In this document: positions 1 through 12,530 of the stretch, piece by piece
Position numbering within the stretch: position 1 is the first letter of the stretch
Layout of the letters: every line of letters begins with the position of its first letter
Origin: Fremontodendron californicum
Taxonomy: Eukaryota; Streptophyta; Magnoliopsida; Malvales; Malvaceae
Direction: 5' to 3'
Assembly (NCBI GenBank): GCA_030761205.1
Contig: JAULJL010000032.1
Span: 7,941,134-8,005,133 of the forward strand
DNA length: 64,000 nucleotides
Notes under the pieces: model-generated
What the model was told of the DNA's origin: nothing
Seen by the model: only the letters and a program-made list of their open reading frames with translations
The model's database searches: none
Made by a program: the position numbers and the translations under genes

Positions 1-3000
1 AATAAATGGGTCAACATGGCAATTAAAGCTGAACAGAATCTGAAAGAAATGAAAGATAGAGAAGAGATGTTTAGAAAAAGAAAAGGGCAGTTCTCCAGTG
101 AGGACGTGAGGCCTAAGAAAAGTTATGTAGAAACCAGTGTCAGTGGTTCCAAACCCTTGAGATTTCAGGAGGGATTAGACAGAAAGCCTATTAGTGGTTC
201 TTCTAGCAGACTTATCATTGGACCTCAACAGCAGACTAGGTTGCCACCTGGGAGGTCAGGAGGATCTCGTACATTGACTTATCCTCAGTGTCCCCATTGT
301 GGGAGGAATCACCCTGGTGAATGTTGGAGACTGCAGGGTGTGTGTTTTTACTGCAAAGAACCGGGACACATGAAACGGGATTGTCCCAAGCTAGAGAACA
401 AGGCAGTTACTAGCCAGTTGTCAGTGGGTCAAAGAGAAAGGACCCAACCTACTGTTGCACATCAGCCGACAGCAGTTAGAGATAGAATTGGGGTACAATC
501 TCAAGTTGGTTCATCTACTGGCCCTCGACAGAGTGGACAGTCGGGTAGACCTCGAACTGCAGCCAGAATTTATGCTATGACCCATCAACAGGCTCAGGCT
601 ACTCCTGAAGTGGTTACAGGTACTCTCCCAATTTCTAAGGCAAATGCTAGGATCTTAATAGATCCGGGTGCAACTCATTCTTTTGTTGCTAATTCATATG
701 TCATGCATTTGGGTAGAGAGTCTAGGAGGTTAGACATCCCTATGGTCGTTAGTACCCCAGTGGGAGAAACTTTGAAAATTGATGTGGTTTATCCGGATTG
801 TACCGTTATGGTTCAGGAGCATGAATTACCAGTTAATTTGTTTCCATTAGGAATGTATGATTTTGATGTGATTTTGGGAATGGATTGGTTGTCTAAACAC
901 AATGCAGTGATAGATTGTTTTTCCAAAACTGTGACTTTTAAGAAGTCAGGAGACTCGGAGTTTACTTTTCAAGGAAAAAGGAAAGTTTTACCTTCTTGCC
1001 TTATCTCCAAGATGGCAGCCAATAGATACTTGCGAAAAGGGTATTCTGCTTACCTTGCTTATGTGATTAACAAGGACATACATGAGGCAAAGTTGGAAAC
1101 TATACCTGTGGTCAAAGAGTTTCCTGAGATCTTTCCTGAAGAATTGGTCGGTTTACCTCCTGACAGGGAATTGGAGTTTACTATTGACTTAATCCCTGGC
1201 AGTGCTCCTATTTCTCAGGCACCCTATAGAATGGCACCTTCGGAGCTAAAGGAATTGAAAGTGAAGTTGCAAGACCTAGTTGACAGAGGTTTCATTCGGC
1301 CTAGTACTTCACCGTGGGGAGCACCGGTTTTATTTGTAAAGAAAAAGGATGGATCTTTACGATTGTGTATCGACTATAGACAATTGAACAAGGTCACCAT
1401 TAAGAATAAGTATCCTTTGCCAAGGATTGATGACTTGTTTGATCAGTTGCAAGGTGCAAGTGTGTTCACCAAAATAGACCTAAGATCGGGTTATCATCAA
1501 TTGAAGATTAAAGAATCTGATATTCCAAAGACTGCTTTTAGAACTCGATATGGTCATTATGAATTCTTAGTTATGCCTTTTGGGCTAACTAATGCACCTG
1601 CAGTCTTTATGGATTTGATGAATAGGGTGTTTCGGCCCTACTTAGATAAGTTTGTTATTGTTTTCATCGATGACATCCTAGTTTATTCCAGGAATAAGAA
1701 TGATCATGTAAGCCATTTGAGAACGGTGTTGCAGACTATGCGTGAAAAGCAACTTTATGCTAAATTTTCCAAGTGTGAATTCTGGCTAGACAAAGTAGCA
1801 TTCCTTGGTCATGTAGTATCTAAGGAAGGGATTTTTGTAGATCCACAAAAGATAGAAGCTGTAGTTGCTTGGGAAAGACCCACTAATGTCACAGAAGTTA
1901 GGAGCTTTCTCGGATTGGCAGGGTACTATCGAAGATTCGTGGAAGGATTTTCCATGATTGCCTCTCCTTTGTCAAAATTAACAAGGAAGCATGCTAAGTT
2001 TGAGTGGACTGATGAATGTGAGCAAGCTTTCCAAGAGCTCAAACGTAGATTGACCACAGCACCAGTTCTTACACTACCATCAGGGAATGGAAGCTTTGTG
2101 GTATACAGTGATGCCTCGAGGCGAGGTTTGGGTTGCGTTTTGATGCAACATGGGAAGGTGATAGCTTATGCTTCTCGACAACTGAAATAGCATGAGCAAA
2201 ACTATCCCACTCATGATTTAGAGTTAGCGGCAGTGGTGTTTGCACTTAAAATTTGGAGACATTATTTATTTGGAGAAAAATGTACAATCTACACTGATCA
2301 TAAGAGTCTGAAATATCTGATGGATCAGAAAGAATTAAATTTGAGGCAAAGGAGATGGTTGGAATTGATAAAAGATTATGACTGTGTAATTGACTATCAC
2401 CCAGGAAAGGCCAATGTAGTGGCCGATGCTCTTAGTAGAAAGTCTTCTAGTTCTCTTGCTCATATCCGAGCAATTCAGAAACCCTTACAAAATGAGTTGA
2501 AGTCTTTACCTTTAGAATTGATGATTGATGAGAATAATCTTCTGATAGCCCACTTGAAGGTTAAACCGATTCATATTGATTGGATACGTGAAGCACAAAA
2601 TAATGACCCTATGCTGGTAAAGTTAAAGCAAGAAGTAAGGGATGGTGTGAGGACTGACTATCAATTAAAGGATGATGATGTACTGATAATGAGAAATAGG
2701 CTTTGTGTGCCTCAGGATAAAGAACTCCGGAAGGTGATTTTGGAGGAAGCTCATAATGCACCATATGCGTTACATCCCGGTAGCGTGAAGATGTATCGAA
2801 CCTTAAGAGAACATTATTGGTGGCATGGTATGAAACGAGACATAGCTGAGTTTGTTTCTAGATGCTTGGTATGCCAACAAATTAAAGCCGAACATCAAAA
2901 ACCTTCTGGGAAATTGAACCCCCTACCTATTCCTCAATGGAAATGGGAAGATATTGCTATGGATTTCGTTTCGGGATTGCCAAGAACACAGTCTGGTTAT

Positions 3001-4011
3001 GACAGCATTTGGGTGATTGTTGATCATCTGACAAAATCAGCTCACTTTTTGCCAGTCAAGAAGACTTTTTCCATGGAAAGATTGGCTAAACTTTATGTGA
3101 ATGAAATTGTTAGGTTACATGGTGCCCCAGTATCGATTGTATCTGATCGAGACCCCCGATTCACATCTCGATTTTGGCAAAGTTTGCAGAATGCTATGGG
3201 CACTAAACTCAAGTTCAGTACTGCTTTTCATCCTCAGACAGATGGGCAATCTGAACGGACAATTCAAATTTTGGAAGATATGCTCAGATCTTGTATTATG
3301 GAATTCAAAGGAAACTGGGATGAACACTTGCCTCTAGCAGAATTTGCGTATAACAATAGTTATCAGTCCAGCATCGACATGGCTCCGTTTGAAGCTTTAT
3401 ATGGAAGGAAGTGCAGAACTCCGGTGTGTTGGGATGATACAGATGAAAGGAAATTACTAGGTCCAGAAATTGTTATGATGACTGCAGACAAAGTTAAGGT
3501 AATTCGGGAAAAGATAAAAATAGCTCAAGATTGACAAAAGAGCTATGCAGATAATCGTAGAAAAGATTTAGAGTTTGAAGTTGGTGATATGGTGTTTTTA
3601 AAAGTGACTCCTTGGAAAGGAGTAATCCGGTTTGGAAGACGAGGAAAGTTGGGCCCTCGATATATAGGGCCGTATGAGATCATTGAACGGATTGGCCCAG
3701 TTGCTTATAGATTGGCCTTACCAGAAGAATTGTCACGAATTCATAATGTGTTCCATGTTTCCATGCTCCAAAAGTACATTTTTGATTCTTCACATATATT
3801 GAAGGATTTGCCTATGGAAATTGAGGAAAACTTAACTTATGAAGAGCAGCCAGCTGAGATTTTGGATAGAAGGGACCAAGTTCTAAGGACTAAGACTATC
3901 CCATTAGTGAAAGTTCTTTGGAGGAATCATTTATACGAAGAAGCTACATGGGAAAGGGAGGAAGATATGCAGACTCAATATCCTCACTTATTCAATCAAG
4001 TTGGTAAGTAA
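1..4011 (+). pseudogene. Element A gag-pol polyprotein (partial, two nonsense codons)
   Basis: One reading frame runs from base 1 to the stop at 4009-4011, broken only by TAG at 2188-2190 and TGA at 3532-3534. In order it shows a gag zinc knuckle C-x2-C-x4-H-x4-C (343-384), an aspartic protease motif DPGATHS (from about 661), a reverse transcriptase with the FIDD box (1663-1674), RNase H (about 2095-2440), an integrase HHCC zinc domain (about 2776-2886) and a D-D-E core (D near 2962, D near 3139, E near 3253), and a chromodomain (about 3859-3970). The same sites in element B read CAG and CGA, so both stops are C-to-T changes. Chromodomains direct integration to marked chromatin in the family. 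This copy cannot make a full polyprotein without readthrough. Confidence 0.93.
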
Positions 4012-4046
4012 ATTTCGAGGACGAAATTTTTCTATGGGGGGTAAGT

Positions 4047-6505
4047 TGTAACAACCGAGGTTACGTATAATCATGTAAAGTTAAATCCCGAAAATTTTAA
4101 GGACAAACTTGGAAATTGGTAAGAAGTTATAAGTGAAGGAAATAAAAGAAGAAAGGATCAAAATGAACATATTAAAAAAGTTTAGGGGCTTAATGGTTAT
4201 TTATAAAAAGTTGAGGGACTAATATGCAATTATCCCAAAAACAAACAAAAAATCACTTATCTTCATCTTTTCTCCCGAGAATTCTACACATTTTTCCTTC
4301 TCTTCTTCAAGCAGCCGGCCTCCCACTCTATCTCTCTCTCTCAAAATTTTCTTCAAGTATTCCACCATAATCTCAACAAAAATTACATCCAAGGTTAGTT
4401 TCTTGATAAATTCTTCATTTTCTTTAGATATTCTATTTGAGCATGCTAAGATATTTACACCATATACATGTTAAGGTCTGAAATCCATCTATTAAGTATG
4501 AATTTTACTCATTTTTGGTAAGAATTAAAAGGATTTGAAAGCATGAACAAGAAAATGGGAAGAAAAAGCAAAACAGGGGAAACTGAGCATGCTTGCTGTT
4601 CGGATTTTCTGGGTTCGGTACATTAGGGTTTGTATTTTTTTGATATTTTTCCTAGAAACTATACTTCAATATGAGAATTTTGGTTTTTGAATCACCCAAA
4701 ACCGATAAGCGGTTAAAAAGATAAAATTCGGTGAAGTTTACTGTTCTGTGTTGATCCCTGTTTCAGCATGGTTTCGGGATTTATCAAATTTGATCAAAAT
4801 TTTGTTCTAGTTGTATAAGTTAGTTATTTTATTCATAAATTAGACATATTGGTTGAAATAAAATAATTGGGATCACTTCCAAATTCCTTACCAAACTCAA
4901 GTTATGATTTTCTAATCTAACTTGATATTAAGGAATTTATTGCCTAAGAGAAATATAGTATCAAAGGATGGTTATGGATTATGAAAATCTCTAAGGCATG
5001 GAATATTAGAAACGAATTTGATAAGGACATGATTATGGAGAAAATGATTATGGAAATGATATTAAAAATTAAGGATATGTTGTTTTGAGTATGAGAAATT
5101 AGTATATGGGGTAGATTTATGGGACTTAAGTTACATTCAAAATTGTGTAATGCTTTGAGCATGTACGGATACTAATTATTGTTAATCTCTAGGCCACGTA
5201 GATCCGACGTCACCTGTGGATCCCGAAGTTTCAGGTCGAGGTGTACAGTGAGATCATCCAAAGGATTGTGAGTAGACAACAACTATAGTTATTTGAAATA
5301 TTTTTAATTATAATTATATATATTTTTTTTACATAATATTTATTTTACGTATTAAAGGTATATACGATATTTAATCATATGAATTGATTTGTTATTAAAG
5401 TATTTTTTTTATTTCAAGAAATATTATATTGAGTAAGTTGGTTGATTTATGAAATATGATTTTACATAGAATTTGACGTACATGGTTTTGGCTCCACCTG
5501 ACTTAATGTATGAGATTATTTCCTTGACCGGAATACGGGAGCTGCGTGCTACGCCTTTGTGGCAGGAGCCACCTCCAGAGTCCCCATTCCGTGATATTAG
5601 ACCGGAATACGGGAGCTGCGTGCTACGCCTTTGTGGCGGGAGCCACCTCCATAGTCCCTATTCCGTGATATTAGACTGGGGTATGGGAGCTGCGTGCTAC
5701 GCCTTTGTGGTGGGAGCCACCTCCAGAGTCCCTATCCCGTTATATTTGCCTTTTGGGGGCACATCATAGCGACACATATGCCTTTGGGGCGTCCTATGGT
5801 GGTATTGGCCTTTGGGGCCGGCTACTAGTATGCCTACATGGATATTGCCTGGTTATTTCATGGATGTATTCTTGTGCATGACAGAAAGTTGGAGCCCAAT
5901 TATACGAAACTTGAATTACTTTACGGATTTTATTCATTGATTTAATATTGTTATACATTTGAAAAGCTTGCTACGTCTTTGAATTACTTATTATGGTTTT
6001 ATTATTATTTATTTTGAAAATGTCAATTATATTTTACAGATTTCCATTATGGTTTTCACACGCTTTAAATGTTGTCTACTCATTGAGATATTCATATATC
6101 TCACCTCCTCTTATTTCTCATTTTCAGGACATACTTAGGTGTCGGGATTGCTGCCTTCCTCTACTCTCCGTTTCAAGAGTATATTGACGTGGTGGGCATC
6201 ATATCTAAATTTCTAGAAGATTTGGTCTTTTGATGTTTTTATCTAGTAAACTTTGCTGAGATAGGTTTATTTCTAGATATATTGTATATATTTGAAGATA
6301 TGAGACAATAGATCAATATGTTTTGATTTGAGCATAAATTGATCATGAATAATTTTTGAATATGCATGGATATATGTGGTAATAGTATTGAGAAATATTG
6401 CTGGTTGAGGATATGAATTTGAGTGTTATTTGCAGGAGGGTTATAGTTGAGATAGAAAGGAAACTCTGCCGGATTTTAGGTAGATTATCCGGACAGGGTG
6501 TTACA
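4047..6505 (+). repeat. 3' LTR of element A
   Basis: It begins TGTAACAACC directly after the G-rich polypurine tract (about 4034-4046) and ends GGGTGTTACA, giving 7-bp inverted termini. It is 2459 bp long and similar, with indels, to the two 2486-bp LTRs of element B. A TATAAAA at 4202-4208 is a candidate promoter box, and the same box is present in the B copies. It contains the 74-bp GC-rich tandem array. Short open frames inside it are not genes. Confidence 0.92.
5528..5750 (+). repeat. 74-bp GC-rich tandem repeat (about 3 units) in the Tekay LTR
   Basis: Units start near 5528, 5602 and 5676, a 74-bp period. Each carries the core GGGAGCTGCGTGCTACGCC and a GGAGCCACCTCC palindrome-like stretch. 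They stand out as GC-rich within an AT-rich LTR. The same array recurs in both LTRs of element B (about 24705-24925 and 42520-42745). Confidence 0.88.
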
Positions 6506-6771
6506 ATCCAAACTAAATTTAAAGCAATTTCAGATAACGAATATCCAATGGTTCATATCCAAATCCGCTGCGGATTGTAAATTTAATTCCGAATCCGCAA
6601 ATTTTATAATCCGTAATATTCGAATCCGAGAAAAACATAAGGAATCACAAAAGCTAATTTTTTTATTTTTTTAATAATAATTAATTATTATAATAACCAT
6701 AAACTGTTAATATTTTAATTGGTCAACTCATTTTGTAATTTTCCTAACAATCTGGAAAAAAAAGACCTAGC
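6506..6771. other. Spacer between elements A and D
   Basis: This short AT-rich stretch contains several ATCCGCGGAT-like words (TCCGAATCCGC, ATCCGCTGCGGAT). No gene, LTR end or clear terminal inverted repeat was found. It may be a decayed MITE fragment. Confidence 0.4.
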
Positions 6772-9700
6772 CGTAGACACCTAATTTTGTCCGGACCACT
6801 AAAACAGGTATGTCTTCTTCCTAAATTGATGTTTCAGAATGTAAAAAGACTTTTTTCATCCTGCAGGTGGTACTCCTGGACTTAGTCTAAGAATGCGAGC
6901 ATAAAAAGTCAAATATAAAAAGTCAACCTCAGAAAGTCAACCCTAAAAAGTCAACTAAAGAAAAAGTCAACCCACTTTCAAAATCAAGATTTGAAGTTCA
7001 ATTGAAAAATGGTGAAAGAATTTTGATAATCCGAGGTCTACATCGAAAGATATGGAGTTCGGAAGTTGGGTTATGGAGATTCAGTAAAATGAAAACCCTA
7101 ATCTGGGAAATTTGGGGAAAAGTGCTTAAACGATCGAATTGGTCGAAATTGAAGGTTCCAAATGAAACATAACTACGGGTAATGGAGAAGCCACTTGAAA
7201 GAAAAACTGAAAGAAAAACTGAAAGAAAAATCAATCCGGAAGAAAACCGAGAATTAGGATTTTTGGTGGATTTCGGTGAAATTGGGAAGAATTACAAAAA
7301 TGGCCTGACTCGGTAGGATTAAAGCCCTTAATGGATGAGGAGTGATTAAAAAAGGATAGCCCAAGGCTCAGTTTGAAGAAAATCTGAAAATCAGACTTGT
7401 TTTGAGCAAAACCAGGTTTCGGAGGCAAAAGGGCAAAATTAGAAAATTTGGAAAAAAAGCAGATGAACTCCAAAAATTCTGAAAAATTGCAAATCTCATT
7501 CTTAAATCGTTTCGAAGAGATTGGCGAAAGAAAATCTTGATTCGGAGTTCGTTTGCAAAATGGCCAAATCCCGGGTCCCTTATACGGAAATTCAAGAAGA
7601 TAAATCCCGAAAAAATAGCAAATGAACTCCAAAATTTTTGAAAATTTGCAAATATCATTTTTAAATTATTTGGAAGAGATTGGAGAAAGAAAATCTTGAT
7701 TCAGAGTTCGTTTGCAAAATGGCCAAATTCAAGCAGATAAATCCCGAAAAAATACCAAATGAGTTCCAAAAATTATAAAAACTTTGAGATCACACTTTTA
7801 AATTATTTGGAAGAGATTGGTGAAGAAAAATCTGGATTTGGAGCTCGTTTAAAAAAATGGTAAAGTTTGGGGGCATAAAAGGGCAATTTTGGAAACAAAC
7901 TCCAAATAAATAGCAAATGGACTCGAAAATTTTGAAAACTTTCAGAATTCAATTTTTTATTATTTTGAAAGTATTGAAAAACAAAATTTGAATTTGGAGT
8001 CTGTTTTCCATTTATTTATGTTCGGGAGGCAAAAATGTTATTTTACCCAAGAAACCGAAAAGGGCTTTTCTTGCCTTTTAAAAAATGAAACATGGGCTGG
8101 AAGAAGGGGGGTTGGCCGGCCAAGGCCCAAGGATAGGTAGGTAGTTTCTGATTTTTTAATCAAAAGGCCAACAATGAAGAGGAAGTTAGTTATTTTTTGA
8201 TCAAGCCTTTGCAAATAAGCCACATGGACCAATGCATGAAGAGGGAGAGTGTCAACATAATGGCTTAAGATTCTTGAACAACTGTAATTGTGGATAGCTA
8301 ATGGCCTAATCTAAGGGTGATAATTTCATGTTTTAAACATATTGGATCAATAGCCTTTGGATCAAAATTGGTTGAAAAAAAATGACAACACTCTAGCTAC
8401 CAATGAGGCCATTCGGCCACACTACAAGGGGGCTTTTCTTTTCATTTTCAGATATTCACTCTCTATTCTCTCTTGGTTTTTGCTGATTTTCTCTCCATTA
8501 TTGAAAAGCAAAAAGAAAAGTTTAGAAAAGAAAAGAAAGTTAGAAGAGAAAAAGCTTGAAAGATAGCTTCTAGAGGTTGCTTTAAGCACCATACTCTTGC
8601 ACTTTCTTTGATTTTCCATTCTTGATTTGCTGTTTTGATCACTATTTTGGTGAGTTTCTTTTGATTTTTATTTTAAAATAAGTTTTTTTAATGTTCTTCT
8701 TTAAGTTCCTTCTTCATTATTTCTTGTAAAAAGCTCTTGAATTTTTTTTTCCCTTTGTTTTTTGAGATGGCCCAATGGCCTAGTTTTTGAGGGTTGTTGT
8801 TTGCATTTTTATTTTCATGTTATTCTTGATATTTAACAAGTTTTGATGCTTTAATCTTCTTCTAATACATAGATATGAAGCTTGTTTTATTTGGTTGCTT
8901 GCTTGTTTCTATTTTTTGAGTCTATTATCATGTTTATTTTACTATTCTTGCATTTTTTATTTTCTGTTTTCAAAATGTTTAAGTTTCTTTATGTTTTATA
9001 TTTTGTAATCCATGTGTTTATGAAAATGCTTATTGGTTTTCATGCCTTTACTTTATATTTGCATGATTTGAGTGTTATTCTTTAGCTAAGCATGTTAGTA
9101 TATCATGTGTTTGTGAAAATGTCATGCTCATTTTAAACATGAAGACATTCGGCCACTTCATTTTGTGTGCATTTTTGTTATGTTAGTTGATAGGTTTGCA
9201 TTTTCATGATATTTGGTTGAGTATTTTGTTTAAGATGCCATGTGTTTGTGTTATTTCCATGCATAGTTTAGGTTTAGGATTGGTTTGTTTTGCCATGCAT
9301 ATTCATGCATTTTAGACATAGGTTGCATTAAATGCCATGCAAGTTCATTTAGGTCTAGGTCATTTTATTGATACCATGCATTTTTCATGTCATTTAGGTT
9401 TTAAATCATGCATTTCATGCATCATATTGGCTGTATTTTTCATTCATTTCATGTCCTTGCCACTTGACTTATGACTTAGGCCAATCAATGGTTCAAAGTC
9501 ATGCTCTCTTGAGCATACTTGTGGAAAATTAAAGAGTTGTCAAATTGATTATTCTACCTTTGTGATTTTTTTTACTTAACCAATTTTTTTCTAACTTTTC
9601 AAAAGTGTTAGCTACTGTTTGTGAGTCTTTTAGAGAGTCTCTAATATTTTTACTTTAATTTTTAAATGATTTTATCAAAGGCAAAAGAATGTGTTTTGGC

Positions 9701-11572
9701 AAAACAGTTTTTTCACCTAGTACTCGTACTTTCCCGATTTTTCTGGGTAGTCATCTTTAATAAAAAAATTAAGCTGATTTTTTTCCGTGTAGTTTTACAT
9801 GTTTTGAGTGTCCAGAATGTTTTTTAGATTTTTTTTTGAATTTTTAAAATAGGGTAAAAAATCGTGCTTTAAAACTGGAAAGTGGAGTCAGAATTGAATT
9901 TAAAAGAAAATCATTTTTCTGTTTTGGTTAAGTTACTTAGAGGGGGCTGATTAGGAAGATTAGCTACTGACTTAGGGTAGTTTCTAAATATTTTTAAACT
10001 CTAAAAATGGTTTTTTAAGTCTCGGGTTAAGGGTGGTCAAGTCCGGGATTTTAAAGCTTAGGAAATTAGAGCCATTTAAAAAAGAGTTTAGCTAAGTTTT
10101 TATTTTTAATCTAAGCTTTTCAAAATTGTTTTCAAATAATCACAAAGTATTTTGATTTTAGAATATTTAATTTGATATATTTTCCTAAGGTAGCCGGATA
10201 TTTTTTTAGATATACGGATTTCCTTAATTAAAGGAAAAAATACATTCTCATGCATTGCATTTTGCATATTCATGCATATATTATATAATATGTAATTTTT
10301 GCTATGTTTAATTTTCATGATGGTTTTATTATCTTTGATTTAAATTTTTGATATTATATTATTTGTTATATGGTTTTGAATATTTCATGATATTCTATGC
10401 TTTTTATTTTGTTATTTTTGTCATATTATTTAGCATATGCTATGTTCATGCATTATTATTTTTATTTTTATTTTCATGCATATTATATGATAACATTATT
10501 TTATATTTCATGTCATTTAGATTATATGCCATATCATTTATATTTGCCATGTCATTTAAATTATTTCATTTCATATACAATATATTATGTTACCTAGGTC
10601 ATTTCATTTCATTTAGAATATATTATGTCACTTAGGATATTTTATTTCATTTAGAATATATCATGTGACTTAGGATATTACATTTCATATAGAATATATC
10701 ATGTTACCTTGGTCATTTCATTTTATTTAGAATATATCATATAACTTAGGATATTTCATTTCATTTAGAATATGCTAAGACATTTAAATTATATTATACC
10801 ATTTAAGTTGCATTATATTTATTTAGACTTTGCTATATCATTTTATTTATGTCATATATATTCATATTCATATTTTTTAAAATGTTTTCAAAAAGGTAAT
10901 GATTTTCAATAAAATAAAGATATTCTCGAGTTAAAATAATTCATTGGTTCTCTGCCGGATTTGCTGGGGAGGATATCATCAATTATTATTAATAACAGAA
11001 TATCTTATTTAAAATAAGAATGATTCGGAAAGTTTTCCAAACTAATAAATTTTTTTATATTTTGCCACGTTTGTTGGGGAATATAGGAAAATTTTGAATT
11101 TATAAATTCCGGACCATTTGCAATTAAAAGTGGAATTATTTTTCTTTAAACTGGGAATTAACTTTAAATACTAAATTTAAAACCCACATTTTTACCGAGA
11201 CTTGAGATAACACACGACTAATAAGATACCGTTTTATACGGGCGTTGTGTGGGTGCTAATCCTTCCCCACACGTAACCGAGTCCCGAACCCTTTTCTTTG
11301 ATTTCTCTGGTTTAAAACGCAGACTTGAAATTGGTCTTAAAAATGTTTTAATTAATTTTAAAATATTTTATAAAACCGATTTTAATAGGTGGCCGATCAC
11401 ACCTAGCTAAAAAAGATTGGTGGCGACTCCAAGTCTTTTTTCAAGGTTATTATCAAAACCTTCGTTTTTCTAGAGGAATTAAGTCGATTTTTTCTCGGTT
11501 TTTTTTTTAATATCACGCTTAACGAATAATAAAGTCTTGCGATGAGACTTGTTATTATTTTAGGTTGCGACA
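6772..11572 (+). repeat. 5' LTR of element D (4801 bp)
   Basis: It starts CGTAGACACC, where the 3' LTR keeps the expected TGTAGACACC, and ends in GCGACA just before the PBS. Near its start (about 6895-6975) there is a short array of AAAAGTCAACC words. At about 10570-10790 a diverged array of roughly 30-40-bp units is built on CATTTCATTTAGAATAT. Open frames such as 8357-8566 recur in the 3' LTR only because the LTRs are copies. No protein-coding gene is seen. Confidence 0.9.
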
Positions 11573-11575
11573 GCT

Positions 11576-11593
11576 TGGCGACTCCGCTGGAGA
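11576..11593 (+). other. Primer-binding site of element D (tRNA-Arg type)
   Basis: TGGCGACTCCGCTGGAGA lies 3 bases after the 5' LTR. It is the PBS form known for Ogre/Tat elements, with one change near its end. Confidence 0.82.
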
Positions 11594-12530
11594 CTATTAA
11601 AGAGTCAGACCTAGAATTAGTCGTGTGTTATCAAAGTCTCGATTTTGTTGGTTTAATTGGTATTTAATTTTAATTCCCATATTTTAAAAAAAAAGCATAA
11701 TTTCAAAAATAATAAAATATTTTTAAATATGTCCATATTCATGTGCATACATATTATAATTGTTCTCTGGTTATGTTGGTGCATATATTCATTTATTGAT
11801 TAATTGATGACTTATGTTGTTTAATCTTGTTGGGGCATTTAGAATAAGGGATGTAGAATAGGTGGTGAAAAGTTTGTTATTTCTCCTCACACACTACACG
11901 TGCATTTATATATCATGAATCCTATACCCAGGTTCCGTCCTTTTTGGTGGGAGCAAAGTAACTAAGCCTTCATGATTAACAATCCGCATGGGCTAGTGAA
12001 ACACTTCAGGAGTACTAAATTACCTAAGCCTTCGTGATTAACAATCCGCATGAGCTAGGGAAATAGACTCTAACGAATTGAACCCGCTTTTATCGGGGTG
12101 CCTTACTAGCCTTCACCGACGACAGTGAGGAACAATTCGGGGCTTTTAGAACTGATTCACCTTCATATAGTAAACCTAGGCGAAGCCATGCCAGATTTCC
12201 AATTAGATATCTCGAAGTTAAGAACACATGGAGGAAAATTTTCAATCCTTTTACCTTCTATTCTACTTTCCAAATACGTTTATTTTTGAAAATCGGACAA
12301 TGATGAACGTAAGCCCGTAATAAGTGTTGGTATTTAGTCCCAGGGGTGTTATAACGTCGAAATTTTGTTGGCATCCTCAGGGATAATTATTGTTTTGAAA
12401 TAATTTTTTTTTTGTATTATTCGAATTTATTCCCGTTACTAATTCATTTTTTTTTTTTGCATTCTTGTCATCATTTTTTGCACATGGAAGGTTATTGGTC
12501 TCGGGATAATATTCAACCAAAAGGGCTTTC
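11594..12530 (+). other. Leader of element D, with a short direct duplication
   Basis: This untranslated leader lies between the PBS and ORF1. Two near-copies of a roughly 65-bp segment centred on GATTAACAATCCGCATG occur at about 11960 and 12025. T-runs at 12405-12480 precede the ORF1 start. No coding sequence was found. Confidence 0.6.

Larger units (their letters stand above)
1..6505 (+). mobile_element. Element A: 3' part of a Ty3/gypsy Tekay-type chromovirus
   Basis: The window opens inside gag of this element and runs through pol to the end of its 3' LTR; the 5' LTR and gag start lie outside. The order protease, RT, RNase H, integrase, C-terminal chromodomain is that of chromoviruses. 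Close similarity to the complete element B, which has a Tekay-style gag and an initiator-Met PBS, supports the Tekay clade. The LTR termini are TGTAACA and TGTTACA. A 5-bp target duplication cannot be tested because the left end is missing. Confidence 0.93.

Noticed and set aside
5473..5769. 98-codon open frame in the Tekay LTR, also seen in both LTRs of element B
   Set aside because: It spans the 74-bp GC-rich array in an LTR and shifts with repeat changes; there is no domain or start context. Its recurrence reflects LTR copying.
8357..8566. Lys-rich 69-codon frame found again at 46731-46940
   Set aside because: Both lie in the LTRs of element D. Low-complexity AAGAAAAG sequence explains the frame, and there is no evidence of translation.
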